From assembly GCF_001280125.1 (NCBI RefSeq), contig NZ_LGEG01000003.1:1-22501 (forward strand): a stretch of 22,501 nucleotides of DNA, written 5' to 3'. The translations under genes and the position numbers were made by a program. This DNA comes from Streptomyces sp. NRRL F-6492 (GTDB taxonomy: Bacteria; Actinomycetota; Actinomycetes; Streptomycetales; Streptomycetaceae). Shown one piece after another: positions 1 through 7,345 of the stretch. How positions within the stretch are numbered: position 1 is the first letter of the stretch; each line of letters starts with the position of its first letter. The notes beneath the pieces were generated by a model. The model was not told the DNA's origin, ran no database searches, and was given only the letters and a program-made list of their open reading frames with translations.

Positions 1-47
1 CATCGACATCCCACGGCTTCGGCCGCGCCACCCCGCACCTCCGGATC

Positions 48-64
48 ATCACTCCTGGAGTGAT
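48..64. repeat. Short perfect inverted repeat upstream of the truncated rhs
   Basis: ATCACTCC and GGAGTGAT flank a single T, giving an 8-bp perfect palindrome. It lies about 50 bp before the point where Rhs homology begins (about 112-120). It may be a terminator or the remains of a mobile-element end. A TA followed by AGGGCTG at 99-107 resembles the end of the small TA-flanked element at 12728-12881, but the match is too short to call. Confidence 0.4.
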
Positions 65-180
65 CCAACCATCTCGAAGATCATTTCGTTAGGAGTTCTA
101 AGGGCTGCCGCGCCCTTGAGTTCATTTATGCGACGGCTACCACCGCCACCGACTCCGCCATCGGCGACTTCACCGGCCAG

Positions 181-3100
181 GTGAAGAGGGTCATGCTGTG
201 GTCCACCGAGCCCGGCGCCGCCTCGGCGACCGCCAAGGCGATGACCGCGTACGCGTACGACAAGGACGGCCGTCTGCGCCGTCAGTGGAATCCGCAGATC
301 AGCCCGGCGCTGTACACCGACTACGGCTATGACACGGCAGGCCGGGTCACCGGCCTGACCCCCGCGGGCGAGCTGCCCTGGTCCTTCACCTACGGCAAGG
401 CCGGCAACGCCGCCACCGCCGGGGAGGGCATGCTCCTCAAGGCGTCCCGTTCCGCTCTCCAGCAGGGCACGGCCGATGTCGAGCAGGGCACCAACACCAC
501 CTCGGTCGTCTACGACGTCCCGCTGACCGGCGCCACCGCGCCGTACGCCATGGGCGCCAGCGACGTGAAGGCATGGGGCCAGACCGACGCCCCGACCGAC
601 GCCGCCGCAGTCTTCCCTGGTGACTCCGTTCCCGCCTCGCACGACGGAGCAGCCCTGTCCGCCTCCGGTTATAGCCGCGCCGAGATCACCTACCTGGGCG
701 TCTCCGGGCGGTCCGTCAACTCGGTCACCCCGGGCGGCCACATCTCCACCACCGAGTACGACCGCTTCGGCAACACCGTGCGCGAGCTCTCCGCGGCCAA
801 CCGCGCAGTCGCGGTCGGCGTTTCCGCCGCCGACCGCGCCGTCCAGGCCGACCTCGGCATCACCGCGCTGTCCTCGTCGGAGCGTGCGGGCCTCCTGTCC
901 ACCTCCTCCGTCCACGACGAAACCGGAACCCGCGAGCTGGAGGAGTTCGGCCCGCTGCGCCGGATCGACCTGACCGCCGACCTCAAGTCCGGTACGACCG
1001 CCCTGGTTGCGGCGGGCACGTCGGTGACGGCCCGTACCTGGACGGTCAACGAGTACGACGCGGGCCGTCCCACCGACGGTACCGCGAAGATCAAGGACCA
1101 GGTCACCAAGGTCACCACGGGCGCACAGGTGCGTGAGCACCCCACCGTCCACGGCGAGACCCGCGCCGTCCAGACCGTCTTCGACTGGGCCAAGGGCCTG
1201 CCCACCCAGTCCATCAAGGACCCCGGCGGCCTGGCGATCACCACGACCACGGAGTACGACGCCCAGGGCCGCGTCATCAAGCAGATGCTGCCCGGCGCAA
1301 CCGGCACCGACGCCGCCACCCGCGTGACCACGTACTGGTCCGCGACCGGCACCGGCACCTGCCAGGGCCGACCCGAGTGGGCCGACGACGTCTGCTCCAC
1401 GGGCCCGGCCGGTGCCGTTACCGGCAGCGGCACCAACCCGTCGCAGTTGCCGACCTCCACCACCGAGTACGACTGGTGGGGCAACCCGGCGAAGGTCACC
1501 GAGACCGCGAACGGCACCACCCGCACCACCACGACCACCTACGACGCCGGTGGCCGCCCTACCAAGATGACGGTCACCGGCGGCGCCGGCCAGGCGATCC
1601 CCGAGGCCACCACCGAGTACGACCCGGCCACCGGCCGCGCCGTGAAGGTGACCTCGCCCACCGGCGGCACCATCCTCAAGACATACGACAAACTGGGCCG
1701 CCAGATCTCGTACACCGACGCCGACGGCGGTGTCACCACGACCCAGTACGACCTGCTGGGCCGCCCGGTCAAGGTCACCGACAACAGCCCGTCGACTGTC
1801 ACGTACACCTACGATCACGCGGCCGAGCCTCGCGGCATGGCCACAAAGACCACCGACTCCATCGCCGGTGCCTTCCAGGCCACGTACGACGCAGACGGCT
1901 CCGTCACCTCCGAGAAGCTGCCCGGCGGGTACACCGCCACCCTCACCGAGGACACCACCGGCAGTCCGCTGAAGCGCACCTACACGCGCGACAGCGACGG
2001 CACCGTCGTCTACTCCGACACCGTGACCGAGTCCGTCCATGGCCAGGTCACCGCCCACGCGGGCTGGTCCGACCAGCGCTATGGCTACGACAGGATCGGG
2101 CGTCTCACCTCTGCCGAGGACATGGCGGACACGGTGTGCACCAAGCGGACGTACACCTTCGACAACCGGACCAACCGCAAGACGCTGACCTCCGCGGCCG
2201 GCACCCCCGGTGCGGAGTGCCCCATCACCGGAGGCACCACCACCAGCCACGCCTACGACAGCGCCGACCGCCTGGTCGACGCCGGCTACACCTACGACAG
2301 CCTCGGCCGCACCAGCGCCCTGCCGGGCAGCACGCTGTCGTACTACGCCAACGACCTCGTCCACCAGCAGACCGCGGGAGGCAAGCGCCAAACCTGGCAG
2401 CTCGACGTCGCCCACCGGTTCCGCTCCTGGACCACGGAGACCGGCGGCGGTTCCACCTGGACCCAGACGGGCTCCAAGGTCAACCACTACGACGGCGACG
2501 GCGACAACCCCCGCTGGATCGTCGAGGACACGGCCACCGGTGCGCTGACCCGCAACGTCGAGTCGGCCTCCGGCGATCTCGCCGCCACCACGAGCAAGAC
2601 CGGCGACACGGTCCTGCAGCTGGCCAACATCCACGGAGACATCGCGCTCCAGCTCCCGCTGGACCTGTCGAAGGCACCCGTCGCCCTCGACAGCGACGAG
2701 TATGGCAACCCGCGCAGCGGCCAGCCGGCCTCCCGCTACAACTGGCTCGGTGCCAAGCAGCGCTCCACAGAGACCGTGACCGGCCTCACCCTCATGGGTG
2801 TCCGCCTGTACAACCCGGTGACGGGACGCTTCCTTTCCATCGACCCCGTCAACGGCGGATCGGCGAACGCATACGAATACACCAACGCCGACCCGGTCAA
2901 CCAGTACGATCTCGACGGCCGGTGGAGCTGCGGCTGGTGCAAGAAGGCCGGCCGGTGGGCCTGGAAGAACAAGTGGGAGATAGGTCTCACCGCAGCCGGC
3001 TTCATTCCCGGCGTCGGTGCCGCGGCCTGGGCGTACCGCGCGTACCGCGTGTACAGCGCGGTGAACAAGACTAGGAGCCTGCGGGCGGCCTTCTACGTCA

Positions 3101-3342
3101 CGAGGAGCCGCAAGACCGCGTACGGAGTGGGCCGGACCTTCCACCGGGGGTCCTTCAAGAACTCCGCACGGTCGTTCGTCTACCACTACGCGAAGCACGG
3201 CAAGAAGTACGGATCGGCCCGCAACTACCACCGCGCCGCGTCCAGCCACCTGCGTAACGCCCGCGGAACCAAGCGCAACCACCGCGGCAGCCCCGGCGGT
3301 AAGCTCAACCCGAGGCTGACTCGTTGGCAGACGTTCTGGTAG
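181..3342 (+). CDS. 5'-truncated Rhs/YD-repeat polymorphic toxin with BECR-RNase-like C-terminal tip
   Basis: This is an Rhs-family protein whose YD-repeat shell encloses a C-terminal toxin delivered to neighbouring cells. About 16 YD motifs are visible (AYDKDGRL, YDTAGRV, TTEYDRFGN, TTQYDLLGRPVKV, TYDSLGRT and others). The Rhs core ends near residue 914 with GVRLYNPVTGRFLSIDP and NQYDLDG. The last 139 residues are variable: a hydrophobic stretch (IGLTAAGFIPGVGAAAWAY), then FVYHYAKHGKKYG and a GSPGGKLNP...TFW ending. That pattern recalls the His-containing helix and final strand of BECR-fold RNases (inferred). Family members are usually about twice as long and carry secretion and N-terminal domains. 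Here the frame opens only after a stop at 61-63 and Rhs homology starts near 115. The GTG at 181 is internal and has no Shine-Dalgarno, so the gene is probably a displaced 3' part with doubtful expression. Confidence 0.85.
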   Translation: MKRVMLWSTEPGAASATAKAMTAYAYDKDGRLRRQWNPQISPALYTDYGYDTAGRVTGLTPAGELPWSFTYGKAGNAATAGEGMLLKASRSALQQGTADVEQGTNTTSVVYDVPLTGATAPYAMGASDVKAWGQTDAPTDAAAVFPGDSVPASHDGAALSASGYSRAEITYLGVSGRSVNSVTPGGHISTTEYDRFGNTVRELSAANRAVAVGVSAADRAVQADLGITALSSSERAGLLSTSSVHDETGTRELEEFGPLRRIDLTADLKSGTTALVAAGTSVTARTWTVNEYDAGRPTDGTAKIKDQVTKVTTGAQVREHPTVHGETRAVQTVFDWAKGLPTQSIKDPGGLAITTTTEYDAQGRVIKQMLPGATGTDAATRVTTYWSATGTGTCQGRPEWADDVCSTGPAGAVTGSGTNPSQLPTSTTEYDWWGNPAKVTETANGTTRTTTTTYDAGGRPTKMTVTGGAGQAIPEATTEYDPATGRAVKVTSPTGGTILKTYDKLGRQISYTDADGGVTTTQYDLLGRPVKVTDNSPSTVTYTYDHAAEPRGMATKTTDSIAGAFQATYDADGSVTSEKLPGGYTATLTEDTTGSPLKRTYTRDSDGTVVYSDTVTESVHGQVTAHAGWSDQRYGYDRIGRLTSAEDMADTVCTKRTYTFDNRTNRKTLTSAAGTPGAECPITGGTTTSHAYDSADRLVDAGYTYDSLGRTSALPGSTLSYYANDLVHQQTAGGKRQTWQLDVAHRFRSWTTETGGGSTWTQTGSKVNHYDGDGDNPRWIVEDTATGALTRNVESASGDLAATTSKTGDTVLQLANIHGDIALQLPLDLSKAPVALDSDEYGNPRSGQPASRYNWLGAKQRSTETVTGLTLMGVRLYNPVTGRFLSIDPVNGGSANAYEYTNADPVNQYDLDGRWSCGWCKKAGRWAWKNKWEIGLTAAGFIPGVGAAAWAYRAYRVYSAVNKTRSLRAAFYVTRSRKTAYGVGRTFHRGSFKNSARSFVYHYAKHGKKYGSARNYHRAASSHLRNARGTKRNHRGSPGGKLNPRLTRWQTFW

Positions 3343-3352
3343 GACACGGCAA

Positions 3353-3682
3353 ATGTGGCGGAAGAAGCAACGGTCCGCGCTGGAGGAGCTGCTCCCCCGC
3401 GGATCATGGATCGACGGGTTCCCGGGTCTGCGGGAGCGCGACGAGCTCGGTGACCTCCTTGTCGAGGTGGATCAGCTCGAAGCGCACCTGACCGGCGTCC
3501 TGGGGCTCGAGGACCGTCAGCTGACGGCTGCGAGCGCCACCGTCAGCGAGCAGTTCGCCGTCGTGGACGCCGAACTCGCGCGAATCGGCCAGGACGCGGA
3601 ACCGGAGGGCTTGCGCAGCTACGTGCAGGTACTCAGGACCGCGTACGAGCAGTACCTGGCGGAGCGCATGCCATCTCGGTGA
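3353..3682 (+). CDS. Putative immunity protein for the first Rhs toxin tip
   Basis: A 109-aa acidic, mostly helical protein (MWRKKQRSALEELLPRG...) with no signal peptide or membrane segment. I do not recognise a named family. It starts 10 bp after the rhs stop, with AGGA at 3341-3344 as a weak ribosome binding site, and is followed by a strong terminator. A small acidic cytosolic protein directly downstream of a variable Rhs tip is the standard position for the cognate immunity protein that neutralises the toxin, so that role is inferred from position. GC3 is high, in keeping with real coding sequence. Confidence 0.7.
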   Translation: MWRKKQRSALEELLPRGSWIDGFPGLRERDELGDLLVEVDQLEAHLTGVLGLEDRQLTAASATVSEQFAVVDAELARIGQDAEPEGLRSYVQVLRTAYEQYLAERMPSR

Positions 3683-3709
3683 ACTCCGTGACCTCCACGA
3701 GGTGAACAT

Positions 3710-3738
3710 CCGGCCCACGGCCTTGAGCCGTGGGCCGG
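3710..3738 (+). terminator. Terminator of the rhs-immunity pair
   Basis: An 11-bp perfect stem (CCGGCCCACGG / CCGTGGGCCGG) with a 7-nt loop, starting 28 bp after the putative immunity gene and followed by a short T-containing stretch. It separates the first toxin-immunity pair from the next Rhs remnant. Confidence 0.75.
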
Positions 3739-3749
3739 GTCGTTTCCCG

Positions 3750-4206
3750 GGCCTGGCCGCCAGACCTCCTGTACAGACGCCGATGGCGGTACGACCACAA
3801 CGGAGTACGACCTCCTCGGACGACCGGTCAAGGTTGCGGACAGCGTTCCGTCCTCCGTGCCGTACACCTACGATCACCTCGCTGAGCCTCGAGGTCTGGC
3901 TACGAAGATCACCGACTCGATTGCGGGTTCCTTCCAGGCCACCTACGACGCGCTCGGCCGCACCACGGCCCTGCCCGGCAGCGCCTTCAACCACTACGCC
4001 AACGACATCGCCTACCAGCAGACCGCAAACGGCGAACGCCAGACCTGGCAGCTCGACGCCGCCCTGCGCTTCCGCTCCTGAAAGGTGGAGGCCGACAGCG
4101 GCTCCACCTGGACCCAGACCGCCTCCAAGGTCAACCACTACGACGGAGACGGTGACAACCCGCGCTGGATCACCGAGGACACCACCAGCGGTCCGCGGAG
4201 ACGCTG
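3750..4206 (+). pseudogene. Remnant of a second Rhs YD core with internal deletions
   Basis: This stretch is a diverged, shortened copy of 1690-2775 in the upstream rhs. Matching YD motifs include TTEYDLLGRPVKV, YTYDHLAEPRG, QATYDALGRT and SKVNHYDGDGDNPRW. Two segments are missing. One is about 408 bp, in frame, joined between two copies of AC(G/C)TACGAC that each encode a TYD motif. The other is about 220 bp, joined near AGCG at 4188-4191, and shifts the frame. A TGG codon of the parent (FRSW) is TGA here at 4079-4081. The remnant cannot encode a working shell; it is the homology arm that carries the next toxin tip, the usual form of an orphan Rhs module. Confidence 0.8.
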
Positions 4207-4221
4207 ACCGGCCTCACCCTG

Positions 4222-4782
4222 ATGGGTGTCCGCCTCTACAACCCCGCCTCCGGACGCTTCCTGTCCGTCGACCCCGTCTACGGCCGCAACGCCAACGCCT
4301 ACTGCTACGGCCGGCCCACCAACCACTACGACCTCGACGGCAAGTGGGCCTGGCTCGCGGTAGGCGCGGCTACCTGGGCCTGCTCCCGCTGGTGCCCGGG
4401 CAAGAACACCCGCCGTGTCGCAGGTGTGGTCTCGATGGTCGCCGGCGGCGGGTTCCTGCGCAGCACGGCGATCAAGGCCGGAGGGCGTTGCCTCGCGAAG
4501 AAGTCGGTCAGGGACAGCATCCACACCAAGCGCGGCTACCGTGTCGACGTCCGCGGCGACAAGCCCCACTTCAACAAGGTGGGCGCCCGGCCCAAGGGCA
4601 AGGGTCTCGGAGCCCGCTGGCGCGTCATCCGCTACAAGAAGAAGAGCATGGGCTTCCCTCACGTGCAGTACTACCGGGGCGGGAAGCGCTACGGAAAGTG
4701 GCCCATCGGCTCGGCCTGCGCCACATCCGGCGGGTGTGGCGCTCCCTGTAGGGACGCGGTGACCCCGTCGAAAGTGGACTGA
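4222..4782 (+). CDS. Orphan Rhs C-terminal toxin tip, second type
   Basis: The first 40 residues (MGVRLYNPASGRFLSVDPVYG...NHYDLDGKW) are the conserved end of an Rhs core. The following roughly 145 residues differ entirely from the first tip. They contain a hydrophobic, Cys-containing stretch (WLAVGAATWACSRWCPG; VAGVVSMVAGGGFL) and a basic domain with KPHFNKVG and FPHVQYYRGGKRYGKW; the histidines are candidate catalytic residues. I do not recognise the toxin family. The ATG at 4222 is internal to the ancestral gene and has no ribosome binding site. The frame is shifted relative to the core remnant upstream, so this is a silent cassette unless recombined onto an intact rhs. Identification as an Rhs tip is firm; toxic activity is inferred. 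Confidence 0.75.
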   Translation: MGVRLYNPASGRFLSVDPVYGRNANAYCYGRPTNHYDLDGKWAWLAVGAATWACSRWCPGKNTRRVAGVVSMVAGGGFLRSTAIKAGGRCLAKKSVRDSIHTKRGYRVDVRGDKPHFNKVGARPKGKGLGARWRVIRYKKKSMGFPHVQYYRGGKRYGKWPIGSACATSGGCGAPCRDAVTPSKVD

Positions 4783-4798
4783 TGTGACACTCGGGGGC

Positions 4799-4826
4799 GC
4801 GGAGCGAGTCCTTCGACCCGCTCCGC
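4799..4826 (+). terminator. Hairpin between orphan toxin tip and its putative immunity gene
   Basis: An 8-bp perfect stem (GCGGAGCG / CGCTCCGC) with a 12-nt loop, between the tip stop (4782) and the next gene start (4860). No T run follows. It could attenuate transcription or be an RNA processing site. A similar intercistronic hairpin sits in the third module at 21522-21556. Confidence 0.5.
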
Positions 4827-4859
4827 ATCCCCGATCCGTTTCAAGATGAAAGGTTGGCC

Positions 4860-5297
4860 ATGTGGGAAGGCTGTACCCCGGTTCTGGGGGCCGAGCCTGA
4901 GCCGTCCCGTCGGGAGATCACCGGCTGGGAGATCCCCGGCATCGGCGAGATGGACATCGAATCCGAGGGGTACCGCATGTCGGTGTTGCCGTCGGACGGA
5001 TCCCTGCGCATCGAGCTGGCGTTCTCCGACGCGTACGTGGAGTCCGAAGCGATGCCGTACCGGCGACTCGGACCTGTGCTCCTGCCCCTGGAAGGCGTGC
5101 GGTCCCTCGGCATGGAGACCCCCGGGGCCCCGGCGAGCCCGCTGTGGAAGCGGGCGCTGCAAGGCGATTCCCGGGACGAGCTGCTGCGCATGGCCTAGGA
5201 CGAGAACGAGGACGTCCTGTACGTGCGGGACGGCGGCACGATCCTGAGCTGCCGGGGTGGCGCGTGGCACTGGCAAGTCGGCTTGGCCGCTCGTTGA
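4860..5297 (+). pseudogene. Putative immunity gene of the orphan module, interrupted by an amber codon
   Basis: The start is ATG 4860 (MWEGCTPVLGAEPEPSRR), with AAAGG at 4849-4852 as ribosome binding site; an upstream in-frame TTG at 4854 is less likely. The acidic product runs 112 residues (...GDSRDELLRMA) to TAG at 5196-5198. The same frame then continues for 32 sensible residues (DENEDVLYVRDGGTILSC...WHWQVGLAAR) to TGA at 5295-5297. One base change from a sense codon would therefore restore a 145-aa protein. No family was recognised. Its place after an Rhs tip suggests immunity, and its breakdown fits decay of a module whose toxin is no longer expressed. A truncated but functional 112-aa protein cannot be excluded. 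Confidence 0.6.
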
Positions 5298-6233
5298 TGT
5301 ACGCGGGCGGGAGCTGGGCGCTGCGGGCATCAACCACGCCGCGCGCTGTGGCACAGCCCCGCCACCCCCGCTCCGGCGCCCGGCCGGGAAGTGGTCGACG
5401 GCCGGCGCAACGACGCCGGCAGCGAGATGTCGAGCCGCCGGGCCGGTGCCCGGGCGGGGCCGTGCGTCCGGAGCACCGCGTACAGAGGCGGGACGCCGGC
5501 ACCGTACGGTGGTCGACAGAACGGCACGGCGCGGCCGGCGGGATGGCCGGACACCGCGTACGGCGAGCGGCAGGACGGCGCCTCTCGCCGACAGCGGGGC
5601 CGTACGGCGATCGAGGGCCGACGGCGGACGACCGGACGCCGCCCTCCGCACCGCGGAACCAGCAGCGGGCCGGGACGACGGCACGGTGGCGGGGCGGTCA
5701 ACAGCGTACGCACCGGCGGCGGGGCGGCGCAGCGAGGGACGGGCGGCGGCGTACGGCTGTCGACGGTGCCGGTCGACGGCGATCTTGTCGGCAAGACGGC
5801 GGTCGACGGTCGACGACGGCGGGACGGAGCAGCGGTGCGCGGCGGGTGGCCGGCACAGCGACGGCACCGTACAGCGGTCGACGGCGGCACGGGCGGACAC
5901 CGCCCCCGGCGGTGAGCTGGGACCGGGCCGGCACCCGGGGCCCGGGGGGGCGTACCGAGGTGTCCTCGGCACCGTCTGGCCAGACGGCCAGGGCGCGTGG
6001 CAGTGGACCTGCGACCTGCGCCCCGAGGAGTTGTAGAAGCCCCGGCCGGCACCCGGACACCCAGCGGCGAGACCGGCAGCGGGCCCCGCGAGCCCGGCCC
6101 CCGGTGGGTTGCCCGAGGCCCGGGCCGGCCGGGAGCCGCCTGCTCACCGAGCAGCGCCAAGAAGTCGGGCGCACCTCGTGTACGAGGAGTCGGTGTCAGC
6201 GCGTTTGACCGACGCCCGCAGATCGGCGGCACC
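5298..6233. other. Gene-poor stretch rich in GTCGAC and GTACGG motifs
   Basis: No frame has a start, ribosome binding site and coherent protein composition; all open frames here are Arg/Pro/Gly-rich shadows. Seven GTCGAC sites occur (5394, 5512, 5759, 5772, 5802, 5809, 5877), several directly followed by GGC or GG. GTACGG or GTACRG recurs between them (5504, 5558, 5602, 5751, 5869). CACCGTACGGTG at 5500-5511 is a 12-bp palindrome. The stretch may be a decayed gene or a repeat-rich cis region; nothing firmer can be said. Confidence 0.55.
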
Positions 6234-6253
6234 CCCTCACGGTTCGGTGAGGG
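6234..6253. terminator. Hairpin before the Cys-rich gene
   Basis: CCCTCAC and GTGAGGG pair perfectly over 7 bp around a 6-nt loop, at the right edge of the gene-poor region. It could end transcription coming from the left or from the minus-strand genes on the right. Confidence 0.45.
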
Positions 6254-6283
6254 AGCGCCGTTCTCGGTCTTGTGGTTGTGGCG

Positions 6284-6311
6284 GTGACCGGTATGCCTGT
6301 TCCGCTACGGT
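6284..6311 (+). promoter_or_regulatory. Leaderless promoter of the Cys-rich protein gene
   Basis: GTGACC at 6284-6289 (close to TTGACC) is followed after 16 bp by TACGGT at 6306-6311, which fits the actinobacterial -10 pattern TANNNT. The ATG begins 6 nt after the -10 box, so transcription would start at or beside the start codon, giving a leaderless mRNA. There is no Shine-Dalgarno. The same TACGGT-N6-ATG layout precedes the genes at 9864 (minus strand) and 19904 (+ strand). Confidence 0.6.
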
Positions 6312-6317
6312 GCGGTC

Positions 6318-6611
6318 ATGAGCCAGCCGTTCGCCCAGGGCGAGGATCATCCGGCCTGTGGGATCTGTCCGTCGAAGCGTCTGCCCCGCTCGGGGTTCGT
6401 CGTCTACTCGCGCCCCTCCTGGGAGTGCCCCTTCGACCCCGCCGACGGGCCGCGCTACACCCCTAAGGACCGGACGCCGGCGTGCGTGCACCCGCACAAG
6501 CTGGGCGTGGAGCCGGACCGGATCGCCCCGCCCCCCAGGGAGCCGGTGGTCGAGGTAGAGGCTACGCCGGTGCGGCGTGGTGGATGGCGCTCGTTGTTCC
6601 GCGCCCGGTGA
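6318..6611 (+). CDS. Small Cys-rich hypothetical protein
   Basis: A 97-aa product with cysteines and histidines spaced like a small zinc-binding unit: HPACGICPSKR near residue 13, WECPF near 35, and CVHPHK near 55. The tail is basic (GGWRSLFRAR). GC3 is very high, supporting real coding. No named family was recognised. It is probably expressed from the leaderless promoter just upstream. Its end overlaps by 50 bp the 3' end of a minus-strand gene fragment (6562), so the two converge. Small Cys-motif proteins are common among Streptomyces integrative elements, which fits the FtsK-like genes on the other strand. Confidence 0.6.
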   Translation: MSQPFAQGEDHPACGICPSKRLPRSGFVVYSRPSWECPFDPADGPRYTPKDRTPACVHPHKLGVEPDRIAPPPREPVVEVEATPVRRGGWRSLFRAR

Positions 6612-6862
6612 TGCCGATGCCCGCGCAGATGCCGTCGAGGATCTGGCGGCGTTCGGTCTCGACGGCGCCGATCCAGTACCGCGTCTCGACGGGGCCGAAG
6701 GCGAGCTCGTAGGCCCGGTGCGTGAAGTCGCCGGCGTCCCAGGCGGTGGCGTTGCGCTGCTCGTTGACGGTGGAGTGCACGAACGGGTGGCCGGTGCGCT
6801 GCTGGACGCGGGACAGGACGGTGAACTGGGCGCACAGGGCGTGGCAGGTTCTGACAGTGAGC
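6562..6862 (-). pseudogene. Fragment of a hypothetical integrative-element protein
   Basis: The coherent coding frame runs from just after a TGA near 6862 to TAG at 6562 and reads TCHALCAQFTVLSRVQQ...HPFVHSTVNEQRNATAWD...FTHRAYELAFGPVETRYWIGAVETERRQIL...IHHAAPA. The first possible start with a long product is GTG 6780 (72 aa), but the sensible sequence clearly begins earlier, so the N-terminus is lost or frameshifted. Family unknown. It lies directly downstream of the truncated FtsK-like copy on the same strand and was probably part of the same transfer operon. Confidence 0.5.
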
Positions 6863-6949
6863 CTCTTTCAGAGCGGCCACTGATCGGGTGACGGGCAGAC
6901 GTCCCACAACGCACGAGGCTCCTGTGCCATTGAGAGAGGTGTTCGACCC

Positions 6950-7225
6950 CAGGGGTGGGAGATCCGCTTGGAGTCGAGGACGTAGGTGTGGGCGCCGTGG
7001 TGCAGGAACTGGGCGGCCAGGATGCGCAGTCGTGGTGCCGCCGCCAGTGGCGTTGACGACCAGGACGTGCGGGGCCCCGGCGTTCAGGTCGATGGTGACG
7101 GGCTGGCCGTCGGCGTCGTGTCCGAGTAGGAGCAGGAAGTCGGGCAGCATCTCCAGCTCCTCGCGGACGCCAGTGTCGGTCAGCCGCAGCGCCTCGGGGA
7201 ACGTGCGGGTGGTGGTGTTCGTCAT
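6950..7225 (-). pseudogene. Truncated FtsK-like transfer ATPase, second copy
   Basis: The start ATG 7225 is well supported by AAGGAAG about 10 nt upstream. The N-terminus (MTNTTTRTFPEALRLTDTGVREELEML...PHVLVVNATGGGTT) is homologous to the adjacent FtsK-like gene (LRLSDPGVREVLAKMP...PHVLISDGTGGGRST). Inside the Walker A motif bases are missing: Lys-Ser is absent and the frame changes. Homology resumes in another frame as LRILAAQFLHHGAHTYVLDSKRISHPWG and stops near 6950. The motor domain, Walker B and C-terminus are gone, so the gene is dead. It is evidence for a former tandem pair of ATPase genes. Confidence 0.75.
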
Positions 7226-7307
7226 GGTGGGGTGCTTCCTTACCTATGGGGCCGGAGGTCCGGGTGTTCTCCGGGATGAGGGGGATCGTGTCGGCCGAGG
7301 CGGACAG

Positions 7308-7321
7308 GCCCGTTTCCGGGC
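7308..7321. terminator. Small hairpin between the two FtsK-like copies
   Basis: GCCCG and CGGGC form a short stem around TTTC within the 120-bp spacer between the two minus-strand FtsK-like genes. It is a weak candidate for a terminator after the upstream copy. Confidence 0.3.
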
Positions 7322-7345
7322 GCGGGCCGTCCGGCCGGGCGGGGT

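Noticed and set aside
1377..3074. 565-aa + strand frame inside rhs
   Set aside because: Extremely Arg/His/Pro-rich out-of-frame shadow; the YD motifs are in the other frame.
49..3282. 1077-aa open frame on the minus strand opposite the first rhs
   Set aside because: Gly/Val/Arg-rich with no domain; it is the antisense shadow produced by the GC3 bias of the rhs frame.
4689..5972. 427-aa minus-strand frame with recurring AVDR residues
   Set aside because: The repeats come from GTCGAC-rich DNA; there is no ribosome binding site, and it overlaps real + strand coding sequence.
5144..6208. 354-aa + strand frame over the gene-poor stretch
   Set aside because: Arg/Gly-rich with no coherent domain; overlaps the end of the putative immunity gene out of frame.
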